Assembly (NCBI RefSeq): GCF_015686655.1
Contig: NZ_JADPMP010000004.1
Span: forward strand, 62,001 to 126,000
Length of the DNA stretch: 64,000 bases
Direction of reading: 5' to 3'
Origin: Pontibacter sp. FD36
GTDB taxonomy: Bacteria; Bacteroidota; Bacteroidia; Cytophagales; Hymenobacteraceae
Part shown: positions 18,273 to 27,207 of the stretch, piece by piece
Layout of the letters: each line of letters starts with the position of its first letter
Position numbering within the stretch: the first letter of the stretch is position 1
Notes under the pieces: model-generated
The model's database searches: none
Seen by the model: the letters and a program-made list of their open reading frames with translations, nothing else
Told to the model about the DNA's origin: nothing
Made by a program: the position numbers and the translations under genes

Positions 18273-18881
18273 ATGGTTTGCAGCAAACTACAGGCATATA
18301 TGGAGCATCGACCGCTATACCAAACATGGCTTTTTAGTTGTCTCTTGGCACTGAACGTTTTGATTAGTTGCCAATCTTCCAAAAGCACAGTTAGTACGAA
18401 TCAAGTCCGTAAAGGAGAGCAGTTACAGCATGTTACCGAGCTGACAGTCGATCAGTTTTTTCAGGTGTGGATGGCCAATCACTATCCGGTTAAGCTTGAT
18501 ATTAACTGCAAAGAGCTATACAAGGACGATGCCTATACTTATTTTGGCAAAAACCATATTACTATCATAAGCACCAAACCCCGGCTGTTCAAGGTCCATA
18601 ACGATTCGCTGGCCCTACGATTTAGGAAATACCAGCAAGTCGATGGGCAGTTGATCCGAATTGAATTTTGGAGAAAGGTACTTGCGCCGGTTGTTGCTGC
18701 CGAAAGCCCAAATACCCCTTGCCGTAACAGTTCCACCTCATCAGGGTTTAAGTACCAGCTGCACGGGGACTCGATCATCATCTCAAGCGACCTGAAATAT
18801 AAGTGCAACGGAAAAACTCTGCTTCAGAAAAGCTTTAAAGGCTATTACGATCTAGGCACCATGACAATGACCTTGGAATAA
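18273..18881 (+). CDS. Lipoprotein of unknown function
   Basis: 202 residues as drawn; an internal ATG at 18300 is a possible start. The leader ends LNVLISC, followed by QSSKST, a lipobox with a serine-rich linker much like that of the beta-lactamase upstream. The rest has no motif I recognise. It contains scattered cysteines (INCKELY, TPCRNS, KYKCNG) and looks like a mixed alpha/beta small domain. The next gene starts 10 bases after the stop, suggesting co-transcription. Confidence 0.65.
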   Translation: MVCSKLQAYMEHRPLYQTWLFSCLLALNVLISCQSSKSTVSTNQVRKGEQLQHVTELTVDQFFQVWMANHYPVKLDINCKELYKDDAYTYFGKNHITIISTKPRLFKVHNDSLALRFRKYQQVDGQLIRIEFWRKVLAPVVAAESPNTPCRNSSTSSGFKYQLHGDSIIISSDLKYKCNGKTLLQKSFKGYYDLGTMTMTLE

Positions 18882-18891
18882 TTTGATATTT

Positions 18892-19485
18892 ATGGAATCA
18901 TCCAACTACATACTGCTTTATGGCCCGCGACAGGAAGATGTAGCTAGTGCTGTTCAACAACTGACTGATCTTTACGCTGAGTCTGGTTTTACCGACGGAA
19001 TTACAGTAAAGAAGTCAACTGTCAAAGAGGATCTCTATATGCTGTATTTTTCAAATCAGCCTGATTTTGAGAGATTCAAATATTTCGTGAATTACCTGAC
19101 ATACCCCGAAGTTGATAATTTCAAAGCGAAGGTTCTTGGGTACTGGACCGTAACAGCCGAAGATAATCTACCCCAAAAGTATATTGGTCAAAGAGCTTTA
19201 GTCTATGTATCAGAGCAGGATACAGAGGGCGACAATGTGTGTGCAGTCTTCGAGGGACATGAAAGTGCCATCAAAATGGGCTTCGCTTCCGGTGAGGAGT
19301 ATCAGGTTTTAGGTGAAAAGGAGTTTTCTTTTTATGAGCCTCAATTTGAAACACAAGACTTTTCTCCATTGAAAACTTTCACCCCTGACGGAAGTCATCA
19401 TCAGGAAGCAACTAAGCCTGGCTGCTCCCTGATGCTAGCTACTTTTCTGGCATTTGGATTTTTTTTATTGTGGATGATAAAGTAA
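18892..19485 (+). CDS. Unknown protein with C-terminal membrane anchor
   Basis: 197 residues from MESSNYILLYGP; an in-frame TTG at 18883 is less likely. The N-terminal 170 residues are soluble and acidic, without a motif I recognise (YILLYGPRQEDVASAVQQL looks like a ferredoxin-like or small alpha/beta fold). The last 20 residues, LMLATFLAFGFFLLWMIK, form one hydrophobic helix with a positive end, so it is probably tail-anchored and cytoplasmic. Coupled to the upstream lipoprotein gene by a 10-base gap. It ends 5 bases before the convergent DUF2461 gene. Confidence 0.7.
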   Translation: MESSNYILLYGPRQEDVASAVQQLTDLYAESGFTDGITVKKSTVKEDLYMLYFSNQPDFERFKYFVNYLTYPEVDNFKAKVLGYWTVTAEDNLPQKYIGQRALVYVSEQDTEGDNVCAVFEGHESAIKMGFASGEEYQVLGEKEFSFYEPQFETQDFSPLKTFTPDGSHHQEATKPGCSLMLATFLAFGFFLLWMIK

Positions 19486-19490
19486 AAGAA

Positions 19491-20174
19491 CTACTCTTCC
19501 CCAATATCCCTCAACGGTTCCCTGAGGAAATCATTGAAAGGCTTCACCGCTTTGAATCCCTCCAGCACCGTGTTCATAAAATCCTTGCTGAGCACCACTT
19601 TATCTGGTAGCGGCATGGTGGCATTCCAGCTTTTGAAGCGGAGGTACTCGATGGCGGGATTGTCTTTGTCGTAGCCTTTTGGCGTGGTCTTGAGCTGCTC
19701 CCCTTGTATGTTGCCGAAGCGCTCCTTAAACGATGGCGCCTGAATGATGCGTTCCAACTCCTCCACGTTGTAATCAATCTCCTGACGCACCGCCTTCAGA
19801 TAATCAGCAGGTGGCATCCACAGACCTCCAGCCAGAAAGGAATTGTTGTTGGCAGCCAGGTGCAGGTAGTAGCCCGGCAAAATAGACTTTCGTCCGCCTT
19901 CGGCTATGTAGGCTCCAAAATGATCTTTGTACGGTCGCTTGTCGTTGGAGAAGCGCACGTCTCGATAAATCCGGAACACCAGGTCTTTGCCCTTCTGCCC
20001 GATCGCCACAGGCTCGAAAAGCGCCATCTCCTCCATCAGTTCATCCAGAAAGCCCAGGTAGTTTTTGCGGGCGGCTTCGTAGCGGGGCTTGTTCTCCTGA
20101 AACCACTCGCGGTTGTTGTTTTGTGTCAGATCGGCCAGAAAGGCCAGTGTAGTTTTGTCTATTGTTGTTGCCAT
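19491..20174 (-). CDS. DUF2461 (TIGR02453) family protein
   Basis: 227 residues, full length. The family hallmarks are present: LADLTQNNNREWFQENKPRYEAARK at the N-terminus, DVRFSNDKRPYKDHFGAYI in the middle, and GGLWMPPADYLKAVRQEI. DUF2461 proteins are widespread and conserved in bacteria and fungi but have no established biochemical role. It is a lone gene, convergent with the upstream tail-anchored protein and divergent from the L,D-transpeptidase. Confidence 0.93.
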   Translation of the reverse strand: MATTIDKTTLAFLADLTQNNNREWFQENKPRYEAARKNYLGFLDELMEEMALFEPVAIGQKGKDLVFRIYRDVRFSNDKRPYKDHFGAYIAEGGRKSILPGYYLHLAANNNSFLAGGLWMPPADYLKAVRQEIDYNVEELERIIQAPSFKERFGNIQGEQLKTTPKGYDKDNPAIEYLRFKSWNATMPLPDKVVLSKDFMNTVLEGFKAVKPFNDFLREPLRDIGEE

Positions 20175-20378
20175 GGGCTGGTTTCGTCGTGCTTTTAGCG
20201 ATGCATTGGGCTATTATACAGCCCTTCCGTCGGCTTTGTTTATGGCCATGCCGGATAAGCCAATTTATACCTTTCCTGCAAGCAAACCAATCTATCCTGT
20301 AAGTTGTTAAAACAGAGAGGCTAGCGTCTTATTTTTACCGCTTGCGTACATTTTAATACCACCGCTTTCTTTACGCCC

Positions 20379-21545
20379 ATGGCACGCCTGCTTTTCATTG
20401 TTTCGCTGTTTCTGTACTCACTCTCGGGTATAGCCAGCGACTCTACGGAGGTATGGCTGCTGGTGCCGGATCAGAAAGAGCAGCTCCGGCAGGCCATTGC
20501 GCATTACCAGGACCTGAGCAATCGCACCTGGCATACCTTCCCCGATAAGCTGCTGCTCCGCCCCGGTGACTCCAGCCGGCACACCCCAGACCTGCGCGCT
20601 AATCTGCTCCTGACCGGCGACCTGGCCAGCTCTGACACCGCCGATAGCACAACGCTCTATACCCCTAAGCTTGCAGCGGCCGTCGTGCGGTTTCAGGCAA
20701 GGCACGCACTCGAAGCCGACAGCATTGTAGGGCCTCGCACCGTGGCTGCGCTTAATGTGCCACCCCTGCAGCGACTGCGCCAATTGCAGAACAGCCTATA
20801 CCGCTGGGAAGCCTTCAGCCGCGACCTCCCACAGCCCTACATTATTGTCAACATACCAGACTATACCTTGCGGCTGATCGACCAAAACAGCGTGCAGCTA
20901 TACCTGCGCACTATTGTAGGCAAGCCAACGCTGCCCACCATCGTCAACCATACCAGGCTGCATACGATTGTTTTCAACCCCTACTGGTACATTCCTAACT
21001 CGATTGCTTCCAAAGAAATCCTGCCCCTCCTCAAACGCAATCCCGGCTACTTAGAGAGCCGTGACATGGAGCTTTTCAGGCCCAAGTCGCTGGGTGGGTG
21101 GCAAAAGATAAGTCCCTGGGATGTGGATTGGAGCACCATAAGCGCTGCTGATTTCAATTACCGGATCGTACAGGTAACGGGGCCGCATAACGAACTGGGG
21201 CAAATGAAGTTTCTTTTCGATACTCGCGTGAGCCAGTACTTGCACGACACTAAAGACAGACACCTGTTTTCTCTTGAGAAAAGAGCTTTCAGCCATGGCT
21301 GCATCCGGCTGCAAAACCCTGAAGACCTGGCGCTATACCTGCTGCAGGAACGAAGCGGGCTATCAGACCATCGCATCGAGAAGGTCCTGGCATCCGAAAA
21401 GGACGAGCAGTTCATTCGACTCAAAAAGCCTGTGCCGCTAATCATTGTTTACATGACAGCCTGGGCAGACGAGTTTTCGGTCATTCAGTTTCGGGAGGAT
21501 ATTTATGGGTATGATAGGCTGGAGGAAATTGGGCTGGGGCAGTAG
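20379..21545 (+). CDS. L,D-transpeptidase with peptidoglycan-binding domain (YcbB/LdtD-like)
   Basis: 388 residues with a signal peptide (MARLLFIVSLFLYSLSGIAS). A peptidoglycan-binding type 1 domain (about 88-125, AVVRFQARHALEADSIVGPRTVAALN) precedes the YkuD catalytic domain (about 150-340) with His306 and Cys308 in SHGCIRL. The wide spacing inside the YkuD domain fits the YcbB/LdtD branch. It acts in the periplasm, forming 3-3 peptidoglycan cross-links or attaching proteins. Monocistronic. Confidence 0.93.
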   Translation: MARLLFIVSLFLYSLSGIASDSTEVWLLVPDQKEQLRQAIAHYQDLSNRTWHTFPDKLLLRPGDSSRHTPDLRANLLLTGDLASSDTADSTTLYTPKLAAAVVRFQARHALEADSIVGPRTVAALNVPPLQRLRQLQNSLYRWEAFSRDLPQPYIIVNIPDYTLRLIDQNSVQLYLRTIVGKPTLPTIVNHTRLHTIVFNPYWYIPNSIASKEILPLLKRNPGYLESRDMELFRPKSLGGWQKISPWDVDWSTISAADFNYRIVQVTGPHNELGQMKFLFDTRVSQYLHDTKDRHLFSLEKRAFSHGCIRLQNPEDLALYLLQERSGLSDHRIEKVLASEKDEQFIRLKKPVPLIIVYMTAWADEFSVIQFREDIYGYDRLEEIGLGQ

Positions 21546-21548
21546 TCT

Positions 21549-22154
21549 TTAACCCAGCTCCGGCCAGTTTTCCTGCAGGTCTTCCAGCTTGTCCACATCC
21601 GAAAGGTAGGGCAGCAAGGTATGGCTCAGGTGCAGCCGCTCAATGTCGTACAGGGTATCAGGAAAAACATGCTCTGTGCTCCAGCGCTTGTTCTCAAAAA
21701 ACGCAGAATGCAAGTGCTTCATGCCGAGCAGGTAGTAACCACCGTCTAAGGCCGGACCAATGACTACTTCGTGCGTCTTCAATTCTTCAAATGCCTGGCT
21801 GATGATGTCTGAAGTAAGTTGCGGACAGTCGCTGCCGATGATGACCACCGAGGTATAGCCTTCGGCAAAAGCCGCTTCAAAGGCCAGTTTCATTTTCTCG
21901 CCCAAATCACCTTCGGAGTGTTGCAGCTTCTTTTGGTAGTGCCTGGTGGGCCAGAGGTCGTCCTGTTCCACTTTTTCGGAGTAGTACACTACTTTATCCA
22001 TCGGCAGGTGCTGGGTGATGTCGCGGGTGTGACGGAGCAGGTGCAGGTAAATATCGAGCGCCGTTTCGGGTCCCACACTGGCTGCCAGGCGGGTTTTCAC
22101 CTTGCCCAGCTCCGGATTGCGGACAAAGAGCATCAACAGGTTTTTCTCAGTCAT
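21549..22154 (-). CDS. DUF2064/TIGR04282 family transferase of an arsenosugar operon
   Basis: 201 residues from MTEKNLLMLFVRNPELGKVKTRLA. The ATG at 22154 is chosen because the upstream extension overlaps the rhodanese coding region and lacks family features. It has the GKVKTRLA nucleotide-binding-like motif, GSDCPQL (metal-binding Asp), and GPALDGGYYLLG, all conserved in this nucleotidyl/glycosyltransferase-like family. It is the last gene of the operon, overlapping the rhodanese gene by 8 bases. A role in finishing the arsenosugar is inferred from context. Confidence 0.88.
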   Translation of the reverse strand: MTEKNLLMLFVRNPELGKVKTRLAASVGPETALDIYLHLLRHTRDITQHLPMDKVVYYSEKVEQDDLWPTRHYQKKLQHSEGDLGEKMKLAFEAAFAEGYTSVVIIGSDCPQLTSDIISQAFEELKTHEVVIGPALDGGYYLLGMKHLHSAFFENKRWSTEHVFPDTLYDIERLHLSHTLLPYLSDVDKLEDLQENWPELG

Positions 22155-22674
22155 ATACTTTCTCTCCTTTGCGCAGCCATACGCCCCAGGCGCGGGTATA
22201 GCCATGCACTTTTGTGGTTTGTCCCTGCTTGTCATAAACAGGCAGTCCCTGATTCACCCAGCCAAATAAGCCGCCATGCAGATTTCGTACCTGGGCATAG
22301 CCTGCTACCTGCAACTGCTCTCCCACCTTTTCGCTGCGATAGCCGACCGAGCAATATACTACGAGGGGTGTATTTGGGGGTACGTCATTCAGGTCAGAAA
22401 GGTCAAAGTCTTCAAAGCCCACATACCTTGCACCGGGCAGGTGGCTCACCTGGTATTCACTTTCACTGCGGGTGTCGAGTAGCAGAGGCGCTATACCTTG
22501 CCTCAGTTGTTGCTGCACTTGTATAGCCGAAATGGTATCCACATTGTGGCTGTAGAGCTGCCGGAGCATCAGGTTGTAAGCCCCATCGGAAGGCTGTTTG
22601 CAGGCCGATAGCAGCAGGCAGAGCATTAAAATCAGGTATAGCCGATGATGCCAGGTATAGCGCATAGGCAGCAT
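22147..22674 (-). CDS. Rhodanese-domain lipoprotein
   Basis: 175 residues from the ATG at 22674; another ATG three codons on is equally possible. The leader LYLILMLCLLLSAC carries a lipobox (Cys25). The single rhodanese domain (about 48-150) has the active cysteine Cys108 in VVYCSVGYRS. It would act as a membrane-tethered sulfurtransferase or thiol-carrying protein on the outer side of the inner membrane. It begins 2 bases from the stop of arsS and overlaps the next gene, so it is translationally coupled within the arsenosugar operon. Confidence 0.87.
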   Translation of the reverse strand: MLPMRYTWHHRLYLILMLCLLLSACKQPSDGAYNLMLRQLYSHNVDTISAIQVQQQLRQGIAPLLLDTRSESEYQVSHLPGARYVGFEDFDLSDLNDVPPNTPLVVYCSVGYRSEKVGEQLQVAGYAQVRNLHGGLFGWVNQGLPVYDKQGQTTKVHGYTRAWGVWLRKGEKVYD

Positions 22675-22675
22675 G

Positions 22676-23740
22676 TCAGACAGTAGATCCGCCACAACTG
22701 GAGCCAGCCCCGGCTGTGCAACCGTAGCAATGCTGGTTCAGCACGATCTGCCTTCCGTCGAGCTGGGTCAGGTTAAAGTCGCGGATGTGCTGCGGTGCAC
22801 CGGACTGTACTTTGAGCTCCAGCATCTGGTTGAAGTCGCAGTCGTACAGTGCACCATCCCAGCCAACTGAAACGGTATTCCGGCACATCACATTAGCCGC
22901 CGCCACGGGGTTGAAGGCCGTCACCAGCTTCTCCATGTAGCTGCTATAGTTTCCGCTTTCTATTAGGTAATCGAGGTAGCGGCTTACCGGCAGGTTGGTG
23001 ATGCAGAACAGGCTATTGAATTCGATGTCGTAAGCGCTCCTCAATCGCCGCTTAAACTCCGCCTCCAGCGATTTCTGACTGGCTGGCAGAAAAGCACCCG
23101 ACGGATTGTAGACCAGGTTCAGCTCCAGTTCGCTTCCCTCCTGTCCGTAACCGACTTTGTTAAGCATTTGCAGCGCTTTGATGGATTTCTCAAACACGCC
23201 ATCACCACGCTGAGCATCGGTGCGGGAAGCCGAGAAGTATGGCAAAGAGGAAACTACCTGTACCCGATGTTCCTTAAAAAACTCCGGCAGGTCGTGGTAT
23301 TTGGGGTTGGCCAAGATGATGGTGAGGTTGCAGCGCACGATGACTTGCCGCCCCATCACAGACAGCTGCTCCACAAACCAACGAAAATCCGGGTTCATCT
23401 CCGGCGCACCGCCCGTCAAGTCCACGGTAGTGAGTTGCGAGGATTTGGCAAGCGCATCAAGGCAAAGCTGCATGGTGGCACGTGGCATGATCTCTTTGCG
23501 GTCCGGACCGGCGTCTACGTGACAGTGGCGGCAGGTCTGGTTGCACATCTTGCCTACGTTGACCTGCAGAATGGTGGTGCCAGTAGGTCGCAAAGGGTAT
23601 AGCTCGTGCTCGAGCAACTTGGTTCCGAAAAGTGGAAAATCGCCTTCTTCCGTTCCCGCATGCTGCAGCACCTCCAGTTGAAAAGCCGGGTTGGCAAACT
23701 GGTGCTGCTGCGCCTTCAGCGATTTAACAGGTATAGGCAT
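22676..23740 (-). CDS. arsS: Arsenosugar biosynthesis radical SAM protein ArsS
   Basis: 354 residues. The radical SAM cluster motif is CNQTCRHCHVD (Cys66, Cys70, Cys73), followed by the GGAPEMNP SAM-binding stretch. A C-terminal cysteine-rich part (MCRNTVSVGWDGALYDCDF, CYGCTAGAGSSCGG) suggests auxiliary clusters, typical of ArsS. ArsS joins a methylated arsenical to a 5'-deoxyadenosyl group, making the precursor of arsenosugars. It lies 3 bases after the AhpD-like gene and is the core of the five-gene minus-strand operon. The arsenite methyltransferase (arsM) normally needed is not in this window. Confidence 0.95.
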   Translation of the reverse strand: MPIPVKSLKAQQHQFANPAFQLEVLQHAGTEEGDFPLFGTKLLEHELYPLRPTGTTILQVNVGKMCNQTCRHCHVDAGPDRKEIMPRATMQLCLDALAKSSQLTTVDLTGGAPEMNPDFRWFVEQLSVMGRQVIVRCNLTIILANPKYHDLPEFFKEHRVQVVSSLPYFSASRTDAQRGDGVFEKSIKALQMLNKVGYGQEGSELELNLVYNPSGAFLPASQKSLEAEFKRRLRSAYDIEFNSLFCITNLPVSRYLDYLIESGNYSSYMEKLVTAFNPVAAANVMCRNTVSVGWDGALYDCDFNQMLELKVQSGAPQHIRDFNLTQLDGRQIVLNQHCYGCTAGAGSSCGGSTV

Positions 23741-23743
23741 GGG

Positions 23744-24079
23744 CTACATCGTCAGGTCCTTGATCTTATTCATCATCTGCACACCGTGTACCAGCGCAGC
23801 ACCTCCTTTTATAGCGGCGGCCACGTGCACGGCTTCCATCATCTGGTTTTCGTCGGCACCTTTCTCCAGACAGTCAGAGGTATAGGCATCAATGCAGTAA
23901 GGGCACTGCACGGCATGTGACACGGCCAGGGCAATCAGGGCTTTTTCACGCTCGGTCAGGGCGCCTTCTTTGAAAACTTCGCCGTAGTAGTCGAAAAACT
24001 TGCGGCCCATCTCTGGCTGCAACTCACTGATGTTCCCGAATTTCTTCAGGTCCGCCGGATTGTAATACGTATTATCCAT
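23744..24079 (-). CDS. AhpD-like carboxymuconolactone decarboxylase family protein (arsenosugar-associated)
   Basis: 111 residues. The AhpD core is clear: EKALIALAVSHAVQCPYCIDAYTSDCLEKGADENQMMEA, with the redox CxxC (CPYC) and the downstream relay residues. The family variant next to arsS is known as an arsenosugar biosynthesis-associated peroxidase-like protein. It probably handles thiol or peroxide chemistry in the pathway; the exact step is unknown. Tight spacing to arsS (3 bases) supports co-transcription. Confidence 0.93.
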   Translation of the reverse strand: MDNTYYNPADLKKFGNISELQPEMGRKFFDYYGEVFKEGALTEREKALIALAVSHAVQCPYCIDAYTSDCLEKGADENQMMEAVHVAAAIKGGAALVHGVQMMNKIKDLTM

Positions 24080-24136
24080 AGAAAAATAAAGTCTTATTTA
24101 CCTTAAAGGTAACAAGAAACCAAGACTCCTGTTTGG

Positions 24137-24757
24137 TTAGCTCAGAATAGCGCTGAGTTGCCTGTGCAGATGATGGTATACGGGGAGGATATTCAATTGG
24201 CGGGACAGGTCAGCTCCGCTGCCTGCTTCGGTCTTTTCGTCGAGTACCGTCAGGCTACCCATGCTGGCCTGCATGCGGTATCCATAGAGTACGAGTTCGT
24301 TCAGCAGTTCGTCGGTTTGCCAGTTGAGCATGGCCAGTACCTCGGGGTCGAAGCAGTCAATGTGCAGGCCCACCAGGTAAGCGCCACCGTTTGTACCCGG
24401 TCCCACGACCATCCGGCCTTCGCTAAGGGCATCCTGGGCCAGCAGCAGGTCTGCCGGGGTCAGGTCTACACAGTCAGCCCCAATGCAGATTACACGCTGG
24501 TAGCCCATCGAGTAAACTTCCTGAAAGGCATTTGCCAGGCGCTCCCCGAAATTGCTTCCCTCCTGCCGCTCCGGGTAGATCACTACCAGCGGAATACCGG
24601 AGCCCTTGGCCACAAACAGGGTATGCTGCAACAGCAGGTCAGCCGCTTGTTTGTTCAGTTCAGGGCCATGCTCCTGCGTGAACGTTTTATAGCGGATCTG
24701 CTGCTCAGGAGTCTGGGCAAACAGCAAAATGACGGTATCGTGTTGGAGCGTATTCAA
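24137..24757 (-). CDS. Degenerate DUF2064-family paralogue at the head of the arsenosugar operon
   Basis: 206 residues. It shares the DUF2064 layout with the operon's last gene (VICIGADCVDLTPADLLLA versus VVIIGSDCPQLTSDIISQA, and GPGTNGGAYLVG versus GPALDGGYYLLG). The N-terminal GKVKTRLA motif is replaced by QIRYKTFTQ, and the conserved DGG is NGG. It therefore may be inactive, regulatory, or altered in specificity. It lies 57 bases upstream of the AhpD-like gene. Confidence 0.82.
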   Translation of the reverse strand: MNTLQHDTVILLFAQTPEQQIRYKTFTQEHGPELNKQAADLLLQHTLFVAKGSGIPLVVIYPERQEGSNFGERLANAFQEVYSMGYQRVICIGADCVDLTPADLLLAQDALSEGRMVVGPGTNGGAYLVGLHIDCFDPEVLAMLNWQTDELLNELVLYGYRMQASMGSLTVLDEKTEAGSGADLSRQLNILPVYHHLHRQLSAILS

Positions 24758-25013
24758 AAGAAAAATTTAAAATAAAGAGTTTTTACGTCTGGAGTGAAAT
24801 CCCTTAGAAACTCTAATGGAAGGCAATTTAGTAAGAAACAATCTATAAAAAAGGGAATATTTGCGAAAGAAGTAACAATATCCGCAAAACCCCGCAAATA
24901 GAACTTTAGCAACACTTTATTTAACCCTTTTTTTATCAGTTTATTGTCTCTGGCAGCATAAATAGTCTATCAACCGTATATTTACAGCACATCTTACCTA
25001 GAATCTGAAACAA

Positions 25014-26375
25014 ATGGCGATACAAACAATAAATCCTGCAACTAACGAAGTTATCAAAACATTTGAGGAGCATACCTCCGATCAGGTGCAGCAGAAACTG
25101 AAAGCAGCCGACGAGGCATTTCAGCAATGGAAAAACACCGGTTTTGAGGAAAGAGCCCGCCTGATGAACCGCTGTGCTGACATTTTGGAGGAGGAAGCTG
25201 AAAAGTACGGGCGCATCATCACATTAGAGATGGGCAAGCCACTGAAGGATGCCATATCCGAAGTACAGAAATGCGCCAAGGTATGCCGCTACTACGCTGA
25301 ACACGCTGCTGATTTCCTGAAAGACGAAGAAGTGGAGTCCGGAGCAAGCCGCAGCCTGATCGCTTACCAGCCACTGGGTGTGGTGTTAGCCGTCATGCCT
25401 TGGAACTTCCCTTTCTGGCAGGTTTTCCGCTTTCTGGCTCCTGCCCTGATGGCCGGCAACGCAGGTGTACTCAAACATGCCTCCAATGTGCCGCAATGCG
25501 CACTGGCCATTGAGGAGATCATCCACAAGGCAGGTTTTCCGAAGGATGTGTTCCATACCTTGCTCGTTGGCTCGAAGGCGGTAGATGCGATCATTGAAAA
25601 CCCCATTGTGAAGGCCGTAACTCTGACCGGCAGCGAAGGCGCTGGCTCCAAAGTAGCCGAAAAAGCGGGTAGCGAGATCAAGAAGACCGTGCTCGAACTG
25701 GGCGGTAGCGATCCTTTTATCATCCTCGAAGATGCCGACCTCGAAGCCGCCGCCGCTACTGCCGTAAAATCGCGCATGGTCAATACGGGCCAGAGCTGCA
25801 TTGCAGCGAAGCGCTTCATTGTGGTGGAAGGTATAGCCGATGCCTTTCTGAAGAAGATGAAGGAGAAAATGCAGGCTCTCCGCACCGGCGACCCACTCAC
25901 AGAGGACTGCGATTACGGTCCGCTTGCCCGCCAAGACCTGGCTGAGGAGTTGGAGCAACAGGTACAGGAATCCATCCAAAAAGGCGCCAAAGTCGTGCTG
26001 GAAGGCGGTCACGAAAAAGACTCTGCATATTTCAAACCGATGATCATCCAGGATCCGAAGCCCGGTTCACCCGCCTACGAAGACGAACTGTTTGGGCCAG
26101 TTGCCATTGTGTTTGTGGTGAAAGACGAAGCAGAAGCCATCCGGATAGCCAATGACCACAAGTATGGACTGGCCGGTACTGTTTTCACCAGTGACCAGGA
26201 ACGTGGTCTGCGGGTCGCCCGACAGGTAGAGACAGGCGCCATGTTCGTAAACGCCATGGTCGCCTCCAGCCCTGAAATGCCTTTTGGTGGCATCAAAAAG
26301 TCAGGCTACGGCCGAGAGCTCTCCTACATTGGCATCCGGGAATTCACGAACCAAAAGAGTATCTGGGTGGGGTAA
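25014..26375 (+). CDS. NAD(P)-dependent succinate-semialdehyde/aldehyde dehydrogenase
   Basis: 453 residues, the short ALDH form. The Rossmann part has PWNFPFWQVFRF, the catalytic glutamate lies in LELGGSDPF, and the nucleophilic cysteine in NTGQSCIAAKRF, with the C-terminal PFGGIKKSGYGRELS. The opening INPATNEVIKTFEEH is usual for SSADH (GabD/Sad-like) enzymes. It would oxidise succinate semialdehyde or a related aldehyde in the cytoplasm. It is a single gene; a TATATTTA box about 35 bases upstream is a weak promoter candidate. Substrate is not determined by sequence. Confidence 0.93.
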   Translation: MAIQTINPATNEVIKTFEEHTSDQVQQKLKAADEAFQQWKNTGFEERARLMNRCADILEEEAEKYGRIITLEMGKPLKDAISEVQKCAKVCRYYAEHAADFLKDEEVESGASRSLIAYQPLGVVLAVMPWNFPFWQVFRFLAPALMAGNAGVLKHASNVPQCALAIEEIIHKAGFPKDVFHTLLVGSKAVDAIIENPIVKAVTLTGSEGAGSKVAEKAGSEIKKTVLELGGSDPFIILEDADLEAAAATAVKSRMVNTGQSCIAAKRFIVVEGIADAFLKKMKEKMQALRTGDPLTEDCDYGPLARQDLAEELEQQVQESIQKGAKVVLEGGHEKDSAYFKPMIIQDPKPGSPAYEDELFGPVAIVFVVKDEAEAIRIANDHKYGLAGTVFTSDQERGLRVARQVETGAMFVNAMVASSPEMPFGGIKKSGYGRELSYIGIREFTNQKSIWVG

Positions 26376-26376
26376 A

Positions 26377-27141
26377 TCACGCATACCCCACCACCTTGTA
26401 AATTACAAAGCCCGTCACTTCGTGGATGATGCGGTGCCAGAGCCGGAAGGCGTCAGGATTAGGTATGAGCAGCTCGTCTGGGGTATAGCGGATTTCGGAG
26501 GTATAGAAATCGGTTGGAAAAATATCGGTGGCTATACCTGCTTTGTCGAAACAGGCTTTGGAGCGGCGCATGTGGAAGGCGGATGTCACGAGCAGGCAGC
26601 GCTGCAACTCCGGGTGTTTCTGCAGCATGTCACCGGTAAAGATGGCGTTCTGGTAGGTATTGTCGCTGCGGGTCTCGATGATGATGTCTTCCTGCGGTAC
26701 TCCGGCCAGCGACAGGATCTCCTGTAGCATCTCCGCCTCTGGTCTGCGGTCCAGGGCAACAGTACCTATACCTCCCGTGATCAGAAACTTGTCCACCTTG
26801 CCCATGCGATAGAGCTTGAGCGGATGCAGAAAGCGGTCCGCTCCTTTATTGGTATGCACCCGGTCATCAGCAAAACCTATGGCCTGGGTCACGCCCGTCA
26901 GAATGATGGCCACGTCGTAATTTTCCACCTGCTCCAGCGGTACTGCTTCCAACTCCCAGGCCCGCATGGTTACGTTCGCCAGAAATGGATTCGAGAAAAC
27001 CAGCAGCAGCACCGCAGCCGTCATCAGCATGATGCGTCGCCACTTGGCTGATCGAAGGAAAACAGCCAGCAGGAGCAGCACCGCAATCCAGATAATGGGC
27101 ATCAGGAAATACTGCAGCAACTTCGAAAGGACAAAAAACAT
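26377..27141 (-). CDS. YdcF/ElyC-like (DUF218) membrane protein
   Basis: 254 residues. Two N-terminal membrane helices (about 7-28 and 37-55) precede the DUF218 domain with AIILTGVTQ, the NKGADRFLHPLKLYRMGKVDKFLITGG stretch and ETRSDNTYQNA. DUF218 proteins (SanA/ElyC/YdcF) act in the envelope, some linked to peptidoglycan or lipid carrier metabolism. It abuts the convergent aldehyde dehydrogenase gene with a 1-base gap. Confidence 0.9.
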   Translation of the reverse strand: MFFVLSKLLQYFLMPIIWIAVLLLLAVFLRSAKWRRIMLMTAAVLLLVFSNPFLANVTMRAWELEAVPLEQVENYDVAIILTGVTQAIGFADDRVHTNKGADRFLHPLKLYRMGKVDKFLITGGIGTVALDRRPEAEMLQEILSLAGVPQEDIIIETRSDNTYQNAIFTGDMLQKHPELQRCLLVTSAFHMRRSKACFDKAGIATDIFPTDFYTSEIRYTPDELLIPNPDAFRLWHRIIHEVTGFVIYKVVGYA

Positions 27142-27207
27142 AAGGGTTTCAGGTATAGCAGACGCCGCAAAGGTATAAAAGGCATGCCATCCCTGAAAGG
27201 CTATACC

